DNA of 64,000 nt, taken from NCBI RefSeq assembly GCF_003977595.1, contig NZ_RYYR01000010.1, forward strand, positions 1 to 64,000, read 5' to 3'. The notes under the pieces are model-generated. The model did not search any database and was not told the origin of the DNA. It was given only the letters and a program-made list of their open reading frames with translations. The position numbers were made by a program, and so were the translations under genes. This DNA comes from Lysinibacillus antri (GTDB taxonomy: Bacteria; Bacillota; Bacilli; Bacillales_A; Planococcaceae). Below are positions 1 to 8,345 of the stretch, one piece after another. Positions within the stretch are counted from its first letter, which is position 1. Each line of letters starts with the position of its first letter.

Positions 1-42
1 CTTAAAATAAATCGATATAATACCCAAAAATCCGGAAAAATG

Positions 43-84
43 ACAAAAGGCTTTCAGAATGAGACCATTCTGAAAGCCTTTTGT
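43..84 (-). terminator. Terminator hairpin after the efe operon
   Basis: Perfect 19-bp stem (ACAAAAGGCTTTCAGAATG and its complement) with a 4-nt loop. On the minus strand a T-rich run follows it, so it suits termination of efeO-efeB-efeU transcription. Confidence 0.75.
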
Positions 85-95
85 CGACAATCTGA

Positions 96-127
96 ACACT
101 CGCTCAAGATTAGCGAGTGTTGTTTTT
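96..127 (+). terminator. Second hairpin with T-tract
   Basis: A 9-bp stem (ACACTCGCT/AGCGAGTGT) is followed by TGTTTTTGTT on the plus strand. It probably ends transcription of a plus-strand gene lying to the left of the window, and it faces the terminator of the efe operon. Confidence 0.55.
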
Positions 128-128
128 G

Positions 129-1844
129 TTAGATAGTTTTTGCTAACTTTTGTCTAAATGCTACCGCAATTGAAATTACAAGTAATAAAATTTGTCCAAT
201 TAGTGTTTCAATAGTAGGATAGAAGCCAATCGAACTAATGACCGGTAGTTGGTGAAGTACGTTTGATGGGATAACATCTGTTAGTTGTAAGGTATGAATA
301 CTTGTGCCAATAATTTTAAAGGCTAAAAGGTAAATAAAAATAGTGGCTAAGAAGAAAAACTTATGCACAGGTATTTTCAATGACAACTTAAACATCACTA
401 AACCAACAACGATTAAAATAGCAATAGCCAAGATAATTCCTAAAACAAAGTCGAATATAGGCATCTTAGGCGCAACACCAACATAAAAAATAACTGTTTC
501 AGCTCCTTCGCGGAAGACTGATAAAAAACTGATCATTGCCATAGCAAATATCGATTGTTTAGAGATAGCATTTCCCAATTGCTTTGATAAATAAGCATTC
601 CAAGATTTCACGGTTGATTTATTATGAAGCCAAATCCCAACGCCAATCATCATGGCAGCAGCTATTAATCCTACATAACCTTCAAGCATTTCTCGACTTG
701 TATTAACGGATAGTGAATTAAAAATTGCAGATAACATCACAGCAGCTAAAATAGATAGTACAACTCCTGCAAGTGCTCCCGTATAAATCCATTTTGTCAT
801 ATGATTCTGATTTGATTTTCTTAAAAATGAAACAAGTACCATGATAATTAATAGTGCCTCAAGACCCTCACGTAGTAAGATCAAAGCCGAATCCCAAAAA
901 CTATAACTAGTATGGTCCTGTAATAAAGAGATTTCTGTTTTAAATTGACTTAGTTGATCTTTCACACTATTATAATTCGGACTTTCTTTTAATAACTCAC
1001 TTACTAAAATCGGCATTTTGCTTTCAATGGCTGTATACAAGCTACCGTTACGTGTTGATACTTCCATTTCTACATTTGGCCAAACGATAATGAATTCTTT
1101 TAAAAGATCGCTAGCTTCTGTAAATTCCCCATTGTCAATGGAGTCTTCCGCATCATTCATTAAATCAATTAACGTTTGAAGTGAATATTCTCCTTGAGCA
1201 ACTTCAACGTCCTCACCAGCAATAAATTGTTCAATAGTTGTTTTTAATGTTTCATATTGTGACTGAACAAGTGATAAGTCAGGCTCTTCACTAGCAAGGG
1301 TAATACGGATAAACGACATTTGGGTTTCGATTTGTCCGTACATACCAATACTTTCTTCACGTATTGGCCGTTCATAAAGATTCCATTTCTTATCAAACTC
1401 ATTATAAGCTTGTGTGATCGTGGAAATGTCCTGTGATGTTAAGGCTTCTTCAAACATTTCCATCACGGGTGAGAACTTATTCTTGAAATCACTTCGTTGT
1501 TGTTCTTTATCTACTGGGTTTTCCAATTTTTCTAAATTAGAAAGAGCTTTTGATAAACTAGATAGTGCAGTTTGTCGTTCTTCTGCAGAGGCTGCATTTT
1601 GTACTTCTAGCAATATATCGTCTACTACTTGTTTAGCTTCTGTTTCAGTAGAGCTAACATGTGCCCAGTTGGAAGAAAACTTTTCAATAGCATTGATCGC
1701 CGCTTCATCATTTCCTTGCTTTGTATTAATTAATGCATCTGTAATGGAAATATAGTACTCACTGTAAGAAGTCTCCGCGTAAGTAGGAGAAACAAATAGA
1801 ACAACACAAAATATGAGACTACAAAGTTGTGAAAAGAGCTTCAC
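129..1844 (-). CDS. efeU: EfeU/FTR1-family ferrous iron permease
   Basis: Membrane permease of the EfeUOB iron-uptake system. The first ~23 residues form a signal peptide ending TYA-ET. About 290 extracytoplasmic, helix-rich residues follow, and then the FTR1 membrane domain. Both iron-binding REGxE motifs of the family are present: REGLE at residues 325-329 and REGAE near residue 445. The start is GTG, preceded by AAAGGGAG, and lies 26 bp inside the end of efeB, which implies translational coupling. At 571 aa it is longer than E. coli EfeU because of the N-terminal domain, as in B. subtilis YwbL. It is the last gene of the efeO-efeB-efeU operon. Confidence 0.93.
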   Translation of the reverse strand: MKLFSQLCSLIFCVVLFVSPTYAETSYSEYYISITDALINTKQGNDEAAINAIEKFSSNWAHVSSTETEAKQVVDDILLEVQNAASAEERQTALSSLSKALSNLEKLENPVDKEQQRSDFKNKFSPVMEMFEEALTSQDISTITQAYNEFDKKWNLYERPIREESIGMYGQIETQMSFIRITLASEEPDLSLVQSQYETLKTTIEQFIAGEDVEVAQGEYSLQTLIDLMNDAEDSIDNGEFTEASDLLKEFIIVWPNVEMEVSTRNGSLYTAIESKMPILVSELLKESPNYNSVKDQLSQFKTEISLLQDHTSYSFWDSALILLREGLEALLIIMVLVSFLRKSNQNHMTKWIYTGALAGVVLSILAAVMLSAIFNSLSVNTSREMLEGYVGLIAAAMMIGVGIWLHNKSTVKSWNAYLSKQLGNAISKQSIFAMAMISFLSVFREGAETVIFYVGVAPKMPIFDFVLGIILAIAILIVVGLVMFKLSLKIPVHKFFFLATIFIYLLAFKIIGTSIHTLQLTDVIPSNVLHQLPVISSIGFYPTIETLIGQILLLVISIAVAFRQKLAKTI

Positions 1845-3054
1845 CGATATAACTCCCTTTAGCTACACCTGGGAAGCAAGCAAAAATTGCACTTCCGCGG
1901 TGTGTAATGTATTCATTTAATCGATCCAAACGACCAAGACTATTTTGGATATCAATAAAGCTTTTAGGATCCTTTTGGAATGAAATGAATAATAAGCCTG
2001 CATCATAAGCACCAGTTGCACTAACGATTCCCGATGAATAGGAAAAGGCACGTCTTAATATCGTTTTATTTGCCTTTTTCGCTAAAAATACATGAGAATC
2101 TTCAGGAATGAGTAATTTATTATTTTTATCTACTGCAGTTAAATCCACTTCATCAAATTCATTTGTTTTACCAATCGGTGCACCACTATCACGATGGCGT
2201 CCAAAAGCTGCTTCCTGATCTTTTAAAGATGTGCGATCCCATGTTTCCAAATGCATTTGAATACGCCGAACAATTAAATAGGTACCATTTGTCATCCAAC
2301 TCTTTCCACTATCTACCCAAACAGTACGATCAAAATCAGTAGGAGTGGATGGATTGACAGTTCCATCTTTAAAGGAAAAGAGGTTTCGTGGTGTACCCCC
2401 ATTAGCTGGTAGAGCATTAAATCCGGTTTGTGTCCATTTTAAAAGGACTTTGCCGGATGCTTGCCGGATTAAATTACGTACCGCATGAAAAGCGACTTGT
2501 GGATCATCCGCGCACGCTTGAATACATAGGTCTCCGCCACAAAAAGCCTCATCAAGTTGGTCTTTCGGGAAGTGGGGCAACTCTTTTAATTCACTTGGCT
2601 TCAAATGAGCTAGACCCAGTTCTTTTTTTTCAAAAAGGGAAGGACCAACCCCAAATGTAAGTGATAAATTGGAAGCGTCCAATCCATTTGTTTCTCCGGT
2701 ATCAGTAGGTGGCACATAAGCATTGGTTGTACTGTCACCAATGTCTTCTCCATTCATTAGTCTTACGGAAAGAGGCGTCCACAGTTTAAAGAGGTCTTGT
2801 AATTCTTCTTTTGTCGATGCAAGTACCTCTAATGAAGCGAAGTAAACATGCTTTTGGACTGGTGTTGCAATACCGGATTGATGTTTTCCATAAAACATAA
2901 CTTTATTGGCAGCCAATAGATTGTCATCAACGGGCATTAAATTATAGCCAAGTGCCTTTGCAACACCACCAAAACCAGAAGCTCCAATAGCGACACCAGC
3001 AGCAGTCATACCTGTTAGCTTTAACATTTCACGTCTTGTAATTTTTTTAGACAT
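1819..3054 (-). CDS. efeB: EfeB, Tat-exported Dyp-type heme peroxidase
   Basis: Deferrochelatase/peroxidase of the Efe system. In the family it is exported folded with heme and oxidises ferrous iron or acts on heme outside the membrane. The N-terminus carries a twin-arginine signal (TRREMLK at residues 6-12, then an Ala/Gly-rich hydrophobic stretch), like B. subtilis YwbN. The Dyp-family acidic motif is seen as FKDGTVNP, and the heme-side region as AFGRHRD. The ATG lies 13 bp after efeO, and its end overlaps efeU. The length of 411 aa is normal for the family. Confidence 0.94.
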   Translation of the reverse strand: MSKKITRREMLKLTGMTAAGVAIGASGFGGVAKALGYNLMPVDDNLLAANKVMFYGKHQSGIATPVQKHVYFASLEVLASTKEELQDLFKLWTPLSVRLMNGEDIGDSTTNAYVPPTDTGETNGLDASNLSLTFGVGPSLFEKKELGLAHLKPSELKELPHFPKDQLDEAFCGGDLCIQACADDPQVAFHAVRNLIRQASGKVLLKWTQTGFNALPANGGTPRNLFSFKDGTVNPSTPTDFDRTVWVDSGKSWMTNGTYLIVRRIQMHLETWDRTSLKDQEAAFGRHRDSGAPIGKTNEFDEVDLTAVDKNNKLLIPEDSHVFLAKKANKTILRRAFSYSSGIVSATGAYDAGLLFISFQKDPKSFIDIQNSLGRLDRLNEYITHRGSAIFACFPGVAKGSYIGEALFTTL

Positions 3055-3067
3055 TGCTCTCGTACCT

Positions 3068-3937
3068 TTACTCTAGAATAATTCCCATTTGACTAAGTGG
3101 TTCACCTAATTGATTCACTGCAGTTGCCAGCTCTTTTGTGTTTTCTTCTGTAAGGTCTACAAATGAAACATAACCACCATCAGCCGTTTCGTATTTAGCA
3201 AGTAAATCGTTTACAGCAGTGAATTTTTCTTCTAAAGTCGTCGCTAAAGCTGCATCTTTGTCTTCAATCTTAGCTCGTAAAATATCAAAGATTTTTTCTG
3301 CACCTTCAATGTTTGCTTTGAAGTCATAAAGGTCCGTATGGGAATAAATTTCTTCTTCGCCTGAAATTTTTGAAGTTGATACTTCATTCAATAAGTCAAC
3401 TGCACCTGTAATCATCAAATCAGGAGTCACTTCAACTGTTTGAACCAATGCATACAATTCCTTTACATCTGTAAGTAATTGATCGGCAATCGCTTCGTAG
3501 CCCACAGTTGTATTTTCTTCCCATAGTGCATACTCAAGTTTATGGTAACCTGTCCATTCCTCTTCACCTTTACCTGCTTCTTGAATATCAACAAGTCGTC
3601 CATCAATTCGTGGATCTAAATCGCCAAAACTTTCCGCAATTGGTTCTGAACGTTCAAAATACATACGAACAAGGGGATATAATGTTTTTGATTGTTCTAG
3701 ATCGCCAGCTTTAAATGCATTCACGAATTTTTCTGTTTCAATTAAAAAGGAATCCATTTGTTCTAATGCAAATGCTTTATATGTATCTAGCTCTGTTTGT
3801 AAATCTACTTGTGGTATCGTGCTAGTTTCTTCAACTTTTGATGATTCCGATGTATTAGAAGCTTCATCCGTAGAATTACAAGCACCCATTATTATGCTGC
3901 TTGCTAATAAGGCGGTCATGAATGATTTATATTTCAT
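3068..3937 (-). CDS. efeO: EfeO, iron-binding lipoprotein (imelysin/M75 domain)
   Basis: Substrate-binding component of EfeUOB and first gene of the operon. Lipoprotein signal peptide with lipobox MGAC (Cys20), followed by a Ser/Thr/Glu-rich linker and a helical imelysin domain containing the HxxE metal motif (HKLE at 132-135). It lacks the N-terminal cupredoxin domain of E. coli EfeO, as is usual in Bacillales. A Fur-box-like sequence lies 29 bp upstream of the start, so iron repression is likely. Confidence 0.92.
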   Translation of the reverse strand: MKYKSFMTALLASSIIMGACNSTDEASNTSESSKVEETSTIPQVDLQTELDTYKAFALEQMDSFLIETEKFVNAFKAGDLEQSKTLYPLVRMYFERSEPIAESFGDLDPRIDGRLVDIQEAGKGEEEWTGYHKLEYALWEENTTVGYEAIADQLLTDVKELYALVQTVEVTPDLMITGAVDLLNEVSTSKISGEEEIYSHTDLYDFKANIEGAEKIFDILRAKIEDKDAALATTLEEKFTAVNDLLAKYETADGGYVSFVDLTEENTKELATAVNQLGEPLSQMGIILE

Positions 3938-3965
3938 TTTTATTCCTACTTTCGTTACCTTTTAC

Positions 3966-3984
3966 GATAATGATAATCTTTCTC
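3966..3984 (-). promoter_or_regulatory. Fur box upstream of efeO
   Basis: GATAATGATAATCTTTCTC matches the classical 19-bp Fur consensus (GATAATGATAATCATTATC) at 17 of 19 positions. It sits just upstream of an iron-uptake operon, which fits Fur repression. Confidence 0.8.
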
Positions 3985-4161
3985 GATTGAAAAAACAATA
4001 CTATCCATTAACATGGACAAAATATTAATAGGATTATAGAAATAATAATAAAAGATAATTTAATTTGTGAATTTATAAATGGAGGGAATTAACCACATCT
4101 GGTACATTTTTTAGGCTTTCAACATAAAAATAAGGTATCAACCTTATGGAAGGATGAGATT

Positions 4162-5232
4162 TTGAGCGGAACAGTGACGCACTTTTTCGGGCGAGCGTTA
4201 ACAGGGCAAGGGATGAAGGCTTTATATAAGGAATTAATGGAAAATGAAGCAAACACAATCTACCTCCTTAAAGGGGCATCTGGTTTTAAAGTCTCGGAGT
4301 TAATAAAAAAACTGGGCTATCATTATAACAACCAAGGCGCTGACATTGAGTATTTCCACGACCCACTATTTGAAAATGTATTCGAAGCATTATATATTCA
4401 ACATCCTCACAACATTCTTTTTCTTCATACAGCTAACATCACCATCGACCCCAAATTATCAAAGCCGACCATCACAATTCCACTACATGAAAGTGTAAAC
4501 GTACAAAAGCTCTTAGAAAATGGTGAGCAACTATTAAAGTTGAGCGAAACAAAAGAGGATTATCATAACAAATATTTTGCAAGTATAAATAAAGCGCTAA
4601 AAATCCATGACGATTGGGAAGTTGAAACAAGACGTCAAATGGATTGGGGCGGCCTTAATAAGCAAATTGAAGAGTTTTTCCAACATTTATTTGGCACGTC
4701 GAAATTAGAAAAAGAGGGGAAACGTACCCATCGTTTATTGGGAACATTAACCCCTGCTGGCGCTCGCGATACGCTACAAAGTATTACGCAAAACCTCGAG
4801 CAACGATTATTTATTAAAGGCTATCCAGGCACAGGAAAGTCTTCGATGCTGAAGAAATTAGCCAATGAAGCCCAGGCGAGAGGGTATGATGTCCAACTCG
4901 TTTGGTGCGGATTGGATTCGAATTCCATTGATATGGTCATACTTCCAGAATTAAAGTTTTGTATATTTGATAGCACCGAACCACATGTCTATTTCCCTGA
5001 TGAAACACGACCAGGTGATGTGATATTTGATATTGCAAAACATTGTCATCCAACAAAAGTAGAAGAAGCCAATATTAAAGAAATCGTTGCAAAATACAAA
5101 TCCGCCATATACGATGCGATTGCCTACGCGAATTTGTATGCCGAAGCCGAAAGAAAAGTTCGGGAAATCCATGATGCAGCTATAAATATGGAGGAATTTG
5201 AAAGCCGAGTGAAAGGGTTGTTTGGGGAGTAG
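4162..5232 (+). CDS. Two-domain P-loop ATPase (PRK06851-like), first P-loop degenerate
   Basis: Matches my recollection of a conserved Bacillales/Clostridia ATPase family of unknown function in which two P-loop domains are fused. The C-terminal domain has an intact Walker A (GYPGTGKSS, about residues 219-227). The N-terminal one, expected at about residues 36-46, reads LKGASGFKVSE and lacks the GK[ST] core. Start is TTG with AAGGATG upstream. It stands alone between the efe operon and a convergent aminotransferase gene, so context gives no clue to function. Confidence 0.7.
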   Translation: MSGTVTHFFGRALTGQGMKALYKELMENEANTIYLLKGASGFKVSELIKKLGYHYNNQGADIEYFHDPLFENVFEALYIQHPHNILFLHTANITIDPKLSKPTITIPLHESVNVQKLLENGEQLLKLSETKEDYHNKYFASINKALKIHDDWEVETRRQMDWGGLNKQIEEFFQHLFGTSKLEKEGKRTHRLLGTLTPAGARDTLQSITQNLEQRLFIKGYPGTGKSSMLKKLANEAQARGYDVQLVWCGLDSNSIDMVILPELKFCIFDSTEPHVYFPDETRPGDVIFDIAKHCHPTKVEEANIKEIVAKYKSAIYDAIAYANLYAEAERKVREIHDAAINMEEFESRVKGLFGE

Positions 5233-5254
5233 TAAGTGGTCGCAAAAAACTGCT

Positions 5255-5296
5255 AAGCACATAATCCATGAAAAATCGCACATAACCCAATTCCAA
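5255..5296 (+). repeat. Two 21-bp units with core GCACATAA
   Basis: Two units begin at 5255 and 5276, exactly 21 bp apart, with cores AAGCACATAA and TCGCACATAA. The second core is identical to the word of the large array at 29874. The units start 22 bp after the stop codon of the ATPase gene. A further TCGCA at 5240 is out of phase. Confidence 0.6.
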
Positions 5297-5338
5297 AACT
5301 AGCCAAGCGCCCACAAACGAAGCGATTTCAAAAATCAT

Positions 5339-5384
5339 AAAAGGGATTCCTTCTAAGTCCAACGCTTAGAAAAGAATCCCTTTT
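5339..5384. terminator. Bidirectional terminator between convergent genes
   Basis: AAAAGGGATTC pairs with GAATCCCTTTT, extended inward by TTCTAAG/CTTAGAA. A-rich and T-rich flanks allow use from either direction, for the ATPase gene on plus and the mtnE-like gene on minus. Confidence 0.75.
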
Positions 5385-5496
5385 CCCATTTATCCCGCAT
5401 TAACGGGCAGTAAAGACTCCCACCTCAAGACTTAAGTAAAACAAAAAGGATGGGTGGGAGATCAACTGCTGGCATGCGCCCGATTGGTTCAACTAA

Positions 5497-5532
5497 CAAT
5501 CCGTGGGGGATGAAGAAAACCCCCACGGATTG
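5497..5532 (-). terminator. 13-bp hairpin just after the mtnE-like gene
   Basis: CAATCCGTGGGGG pairs perfectly with CCCCCACGGATTG around a 10-nt loop, 10 bp beyond the minus-strand stop codon. The minus-strand tail is not T-rich, so it may protect the 3' end rather than terminate on its own. The stronger hairpin at 5339 lies behind it. Confidence 0.5.
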
Positions 5533-5542
5533 AAGTTTCACT

Positions 5543-6730
5543 TTATTTAACTGATATCGATTCCGTTTTAAAAATCCCTAATCGTTCAATTCGTCCAATC
5601 GCTTCCTTCATGCGTTCTTCATTCACTAACAAGCCGACACGCACGTATCCCTCGCCAAATTCACCAAATCCATTTCCAGCAGCAACGGCTACATTGGCTT
5701 TTTCCAACAATAGATCAGCAAACTCCTCACTCGTGTAGCCATCTGGAACCTTTAACCAAGCAAAAAAGGAGCCTTTTGGAGCTTCGACATTCCATCCAAT
5801 TCGGTGTGCTTCTTCGATTAATACGTTACGGCGACTTTCGTAAATCGCGCGTTGTTCCTCAACACAAGCTTGATCGCCATCCAACGCGGCTACTGCTGCA
5901 TGTTGCACAGCAGGGAATAGGCTACAGAATAGGTGGTCTTGAATTAAGTTGATTGCCGCGATGATGTCAGCATTTCCCACTGCAAACCCTACACGCCAGC
6001 CTGCCATATTATATGTTTTCGATAATGTATAAAACTCAATTCCCACATCTTTCGCACCTTCTGCTTGAAGAAAACTGACAGGACGCTCTCCATCAAAACC
6101 AAGAGCGCCATAGGCAAAGTCATGCACGATTGCAATGTCATGGTCCTTCGCAAATTGCACCGTTTCTTCAAAGAATGCTAGATTTGCCGTACCACCAGTC
6201 GGATTATTTGGATAGTTTAAATACATTAATTTTGCGCGGTTCTTAACCTCATCGGATAAAGCATCATAATCGGGTAAAAATTCATTTTTATCCACTAAAG
6301 GCATTGTGTCGAAGTGAACATCTGCCAGCACAGCACCTGATAGATAATCTGGGTAACCAGGGTCAGGAAGTAACATATAGTCTCCAGGGTTTAAAATCGC
6401 CATTGGTAACTCGACTAATCCGACCTTCGCACCACCTAAAATGGCTACCTCTGTCGTAGGGTCAATGTCGACATTGTACTCACGTTTATAAAAGTTTGCT
6501 GCAGCTTCCCGTAGTTCTTGAACACCTTGAAATGGTGGATATTTATGAGAAATTGGATCTTCAGCAGCAGATTGTAGCGCTTTAATTATATGTGGAGGCG
6601 TCGGTCTGTCCGGATTCCCTTGACCAAGATTAATAATGTCACGCCCTTCAGCAATCGCCGCACTAACCTTTTGTGCAAGGGCAGCAAAAAATTGAGTAGG
6701 AAGTTGTTGAAGTTTAGTTGATTGTTTCAT
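5543..6730 (-). CDS. mtnE: PLP-dependent aminotransferase, MtnE-like
   Basis: Fold-type I aminotransferase. The N-terminus (PTQFFAALAQKV, INLGQGNPD) resembles B. subtilis MtnE (YkrV), which transaminates 4-methylthio-2-oxobutyrate with glutamine to regenerate methionine. The PLP lysine lies in SKTYNMAGWR. I chose the ATG at 6730 because AGAGGAAA lies upstream of it; an in-frame ATG 39 bp further upstream has no ribosome binding site. The mtnU gene about 3 kb away supports the assignment, because MtnU removes the 2-oxoglutaramate made by glutamine transamination. No S-box leader was seen. A generic aromatic or aspartate aminotransferase remains possible. Confidence 0.72.
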   Translation of the reverse strand: MKQSTKLQQLPTQFFAALAQKVSAAIAEGRDIINLGQGNPDRPTPPHIIKALQSAAEDPISHKYPPFQGVQELREAAANFYKREYNVDIDPTTEVAILGGAKVGLVELPMAILNPGDYMLLPDPGYPDYLSGAVLADVHFDTMPLVDKNEFLPDYDALSDEVKNRAKLMYLNYPNNPTGGTANLAFFEETVQFAKDHDIAIVHDFAYGALGFDGERPVSFLQAEGAKDVGIEFYTLSKTYNMAGWRVGFAVGNADIIAAINLIQDHLFCSLFPAVQHAAVAALDGDQACVEEQRAIYESRRNVLIEEAHRIGWNVEAPKGSFFAWLKVPDGYTSEEFADLLLEKANVAVAAGNGFGEFGEGYVRVGLLVNEERMKEAIGRIERLGIFKTESISVK

Positions 6731-6848
6731 ATATATTTCCTCTTCTATATGTAATTTTTCTTCATACAATGGATTCTTTTAAATTCAGAAAATAATTACA
6801 ATTTAATATGTTGAAATAATCGTACAATAATCTGGGAGTGCCTGCAAT

Positions 6849-6950
6849 ATGAATTATCCACCTTTAGTATTTATGACTTCAATAATAATCGTAATCGACA
6901 TAATGTCCGAAATGCTGTATGTAGCCCTTAAACCGAAAGTTCCAAAATAA
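6849..6950 (+). pseudogene. Possible remnant of an ABC permease C-terminus, or a 33-aa membrane peptide
   Basis: A 33-codon ORF, one hydrophobic segment followed by EMLYVALKPKVPK, resembles the conserved end of Opp/Dpp-type permeases (a transmembrane helix, then DLLYxxLDPRI). GGGAG lies 10 bp before the ATG, so expression is conceivable. It is either a relic of a lost transporter gene or a small membrane protein. It lies in the spacer between mtnE and the ATP-grasp gene. Confidence 0.35.
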
Positions 6951-7052
6951 ATTTTTATCTGATTACTTATGCCTAATAGTTTTCGGAAGTTCAAAATATA
7001 AATAATGATAGTGAAAAAAATTTAATAGAAAGTTTTGGAGGCGTTAAAAAGG

Positions 7053-8279
7053 ATGAACGCTATTATATTTATTGAAACATATCAATCAGGTTCCTCAAGG
7101 GAGGGTGTTAGAGCAGCAAAGAAACTGGGTTACAAAGTTCATCTAATCACTTCAAATAAGAAAATAATAGAAAAGAAAGATGCTTTTCCTGAAATTGATG
7201 AAATACATTTTTTAAACACGGAGGATATTTTAGAAATTGAGGAGACCATCAGTAAAATCGCCGAAATTGATTCCATTTCTTGTGTGATTAGTTTTATCGA
7301 TGCGTTTGTTCAAATTGCAGCAAATTTTTCTAACCAATTTTGTGGAACGAATATTTCGGCGGAATCCATGAAAATTATGGACGATAAGTTATTAACAAGA
7401 CTAAAAGGCGGAAATAAGGAGTATTCTTTAAGCCATTTTATATTAAAAAAGGATAGCCATATTGATCAATTCTTCAGAGAGTTTCCCTCACAATCTCCAA
7501 TAAGATTCCCCTTAATTGTTAAGTTACCAAAATCATGCGGATCAAAAGATGTATATTTAGTAAATTCAAATATGGAATTAACACAACGATTGGAGTTCTT
7601 AAGAGATAGTTCTCCAACAAGCGATATATTGATTGAAAAATTTGTAGATGGTCCACAAGTGATTGTTGAGGCAATTGTTTATAACGGAAAAATCGAAATT
7701 TCCGCCATCATCGAACAACAAATAACGAAACAGGAAAGATTTATTGTAACAGGCTATAGTCTTTCTAATGAACTTGATGACGATTATAAACATTCATTAA
7801 TTAAAGTATCACAGGAAATTTTACAAGATATGGAATTTAAAAATGGGAATTGTCATTTAGAATTAAGGCACGACGGGGAAAAATGGAGATTAATTGAAGC
7901 TAACCCTCGTATCTCAGGAGGAGTTATGAATAAACTCATCAATGAAGCTTATGGATATAATTATGCGGAGCAAATATTAAAAGTTTATTTAAAAGAACCT
8001 CCAACATTGTCCAAAACGAAGGAAGAATGTGTGTATGCTCAATATTTGACGGTGGATACAATGGGTGAATTATTAAGAGTGACAGGAAGAAAGAAAGCGG
8101 AAAAGACACCTGGTGTTGTTGAGGTGTATATTAAGCCAAAAAAAGGTCAATTTCTCCAACCACCATTGGCAATGGGGCATCGTTATGGTTATGTACTAGC
8201 GAAAGGAACAACAAAAGATGAGGCAAAACAAATTGCTATAAAAGCAGCCGATTTAATCACGTTTATTCTTAAATCATAA
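7053..8279 (+). CDS. ATP-grasp carboxylate-amine ligase, substrate unknown
   Basis: Full ATP-grasp enzyme of 408 aa: Rossmann-like N-terminus with an FIETYQSGSS loop, an ATP-binding lysine region (LIVKLPKSCGS, about 154-164) and the metal-binding EANPRISGG (282-290). Such enzymes ligate a carboxylate to an amine through an acyl-phosphate; relatives include L-amino-acid ligases. The ATG at 7053 follows GGAGG by 11 bp; an in-frame TTG at 7035 would have no ribosome binding site. It is followed 66 bp later by a Mur ligase, and the pair probably makes a peptide-like or amide product. The actual substrate cannot be read from the sequence. The genes look more AT-rich than mtnE and mtnU. Confidence 0.8.
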   Translation: MNAIIFIETYQSGSSREGVRAAKKLGYKVHLITSNKKIIEKKDAFPEIDEIHFLNTEDILEIEETISKIAEIDSISCVISFIDAFVQIAANFSNQFCGTNISAESMKIMDDKLLTRLKGGNKEYSLSHFILKKDSHIDQFFREFPSQSPIRFPLIVKLPKSCGSKDVYLVNSNMELTQRLEFLRDSSPTSDILIEKFVDGPQVIVEAIVYNGKIEISAIIEQQITKQERFIVTGYSLSNELDDDYKHSLIKVSQEILQDMEFKNGNCHLELRHDGEKWRLIEANPRISGGVMNKLINEAYGYNYAEQILKVYLKEPPTLSKTKEECVYAQYLTVDTMGELLRVTGRKKAEKTPGVVEVYIKPKKGQFLQPPLAMGHRYGYVLAKGTTKDEAKQIAIKAADLITFILKS

Positions 8280-8345
8280 TATTTTTGGAAGCCTAGGATG
8301 CGTTTCTTCACCTATTTTTCTATTACTAACAGGAGTGATTGAAGT

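Noticed and set aside
6731-7052. S-box (SAM) leader expected for mtnE
   Set aside because: No SAM-riboswitch motifs or terminator seen on the minus strand.
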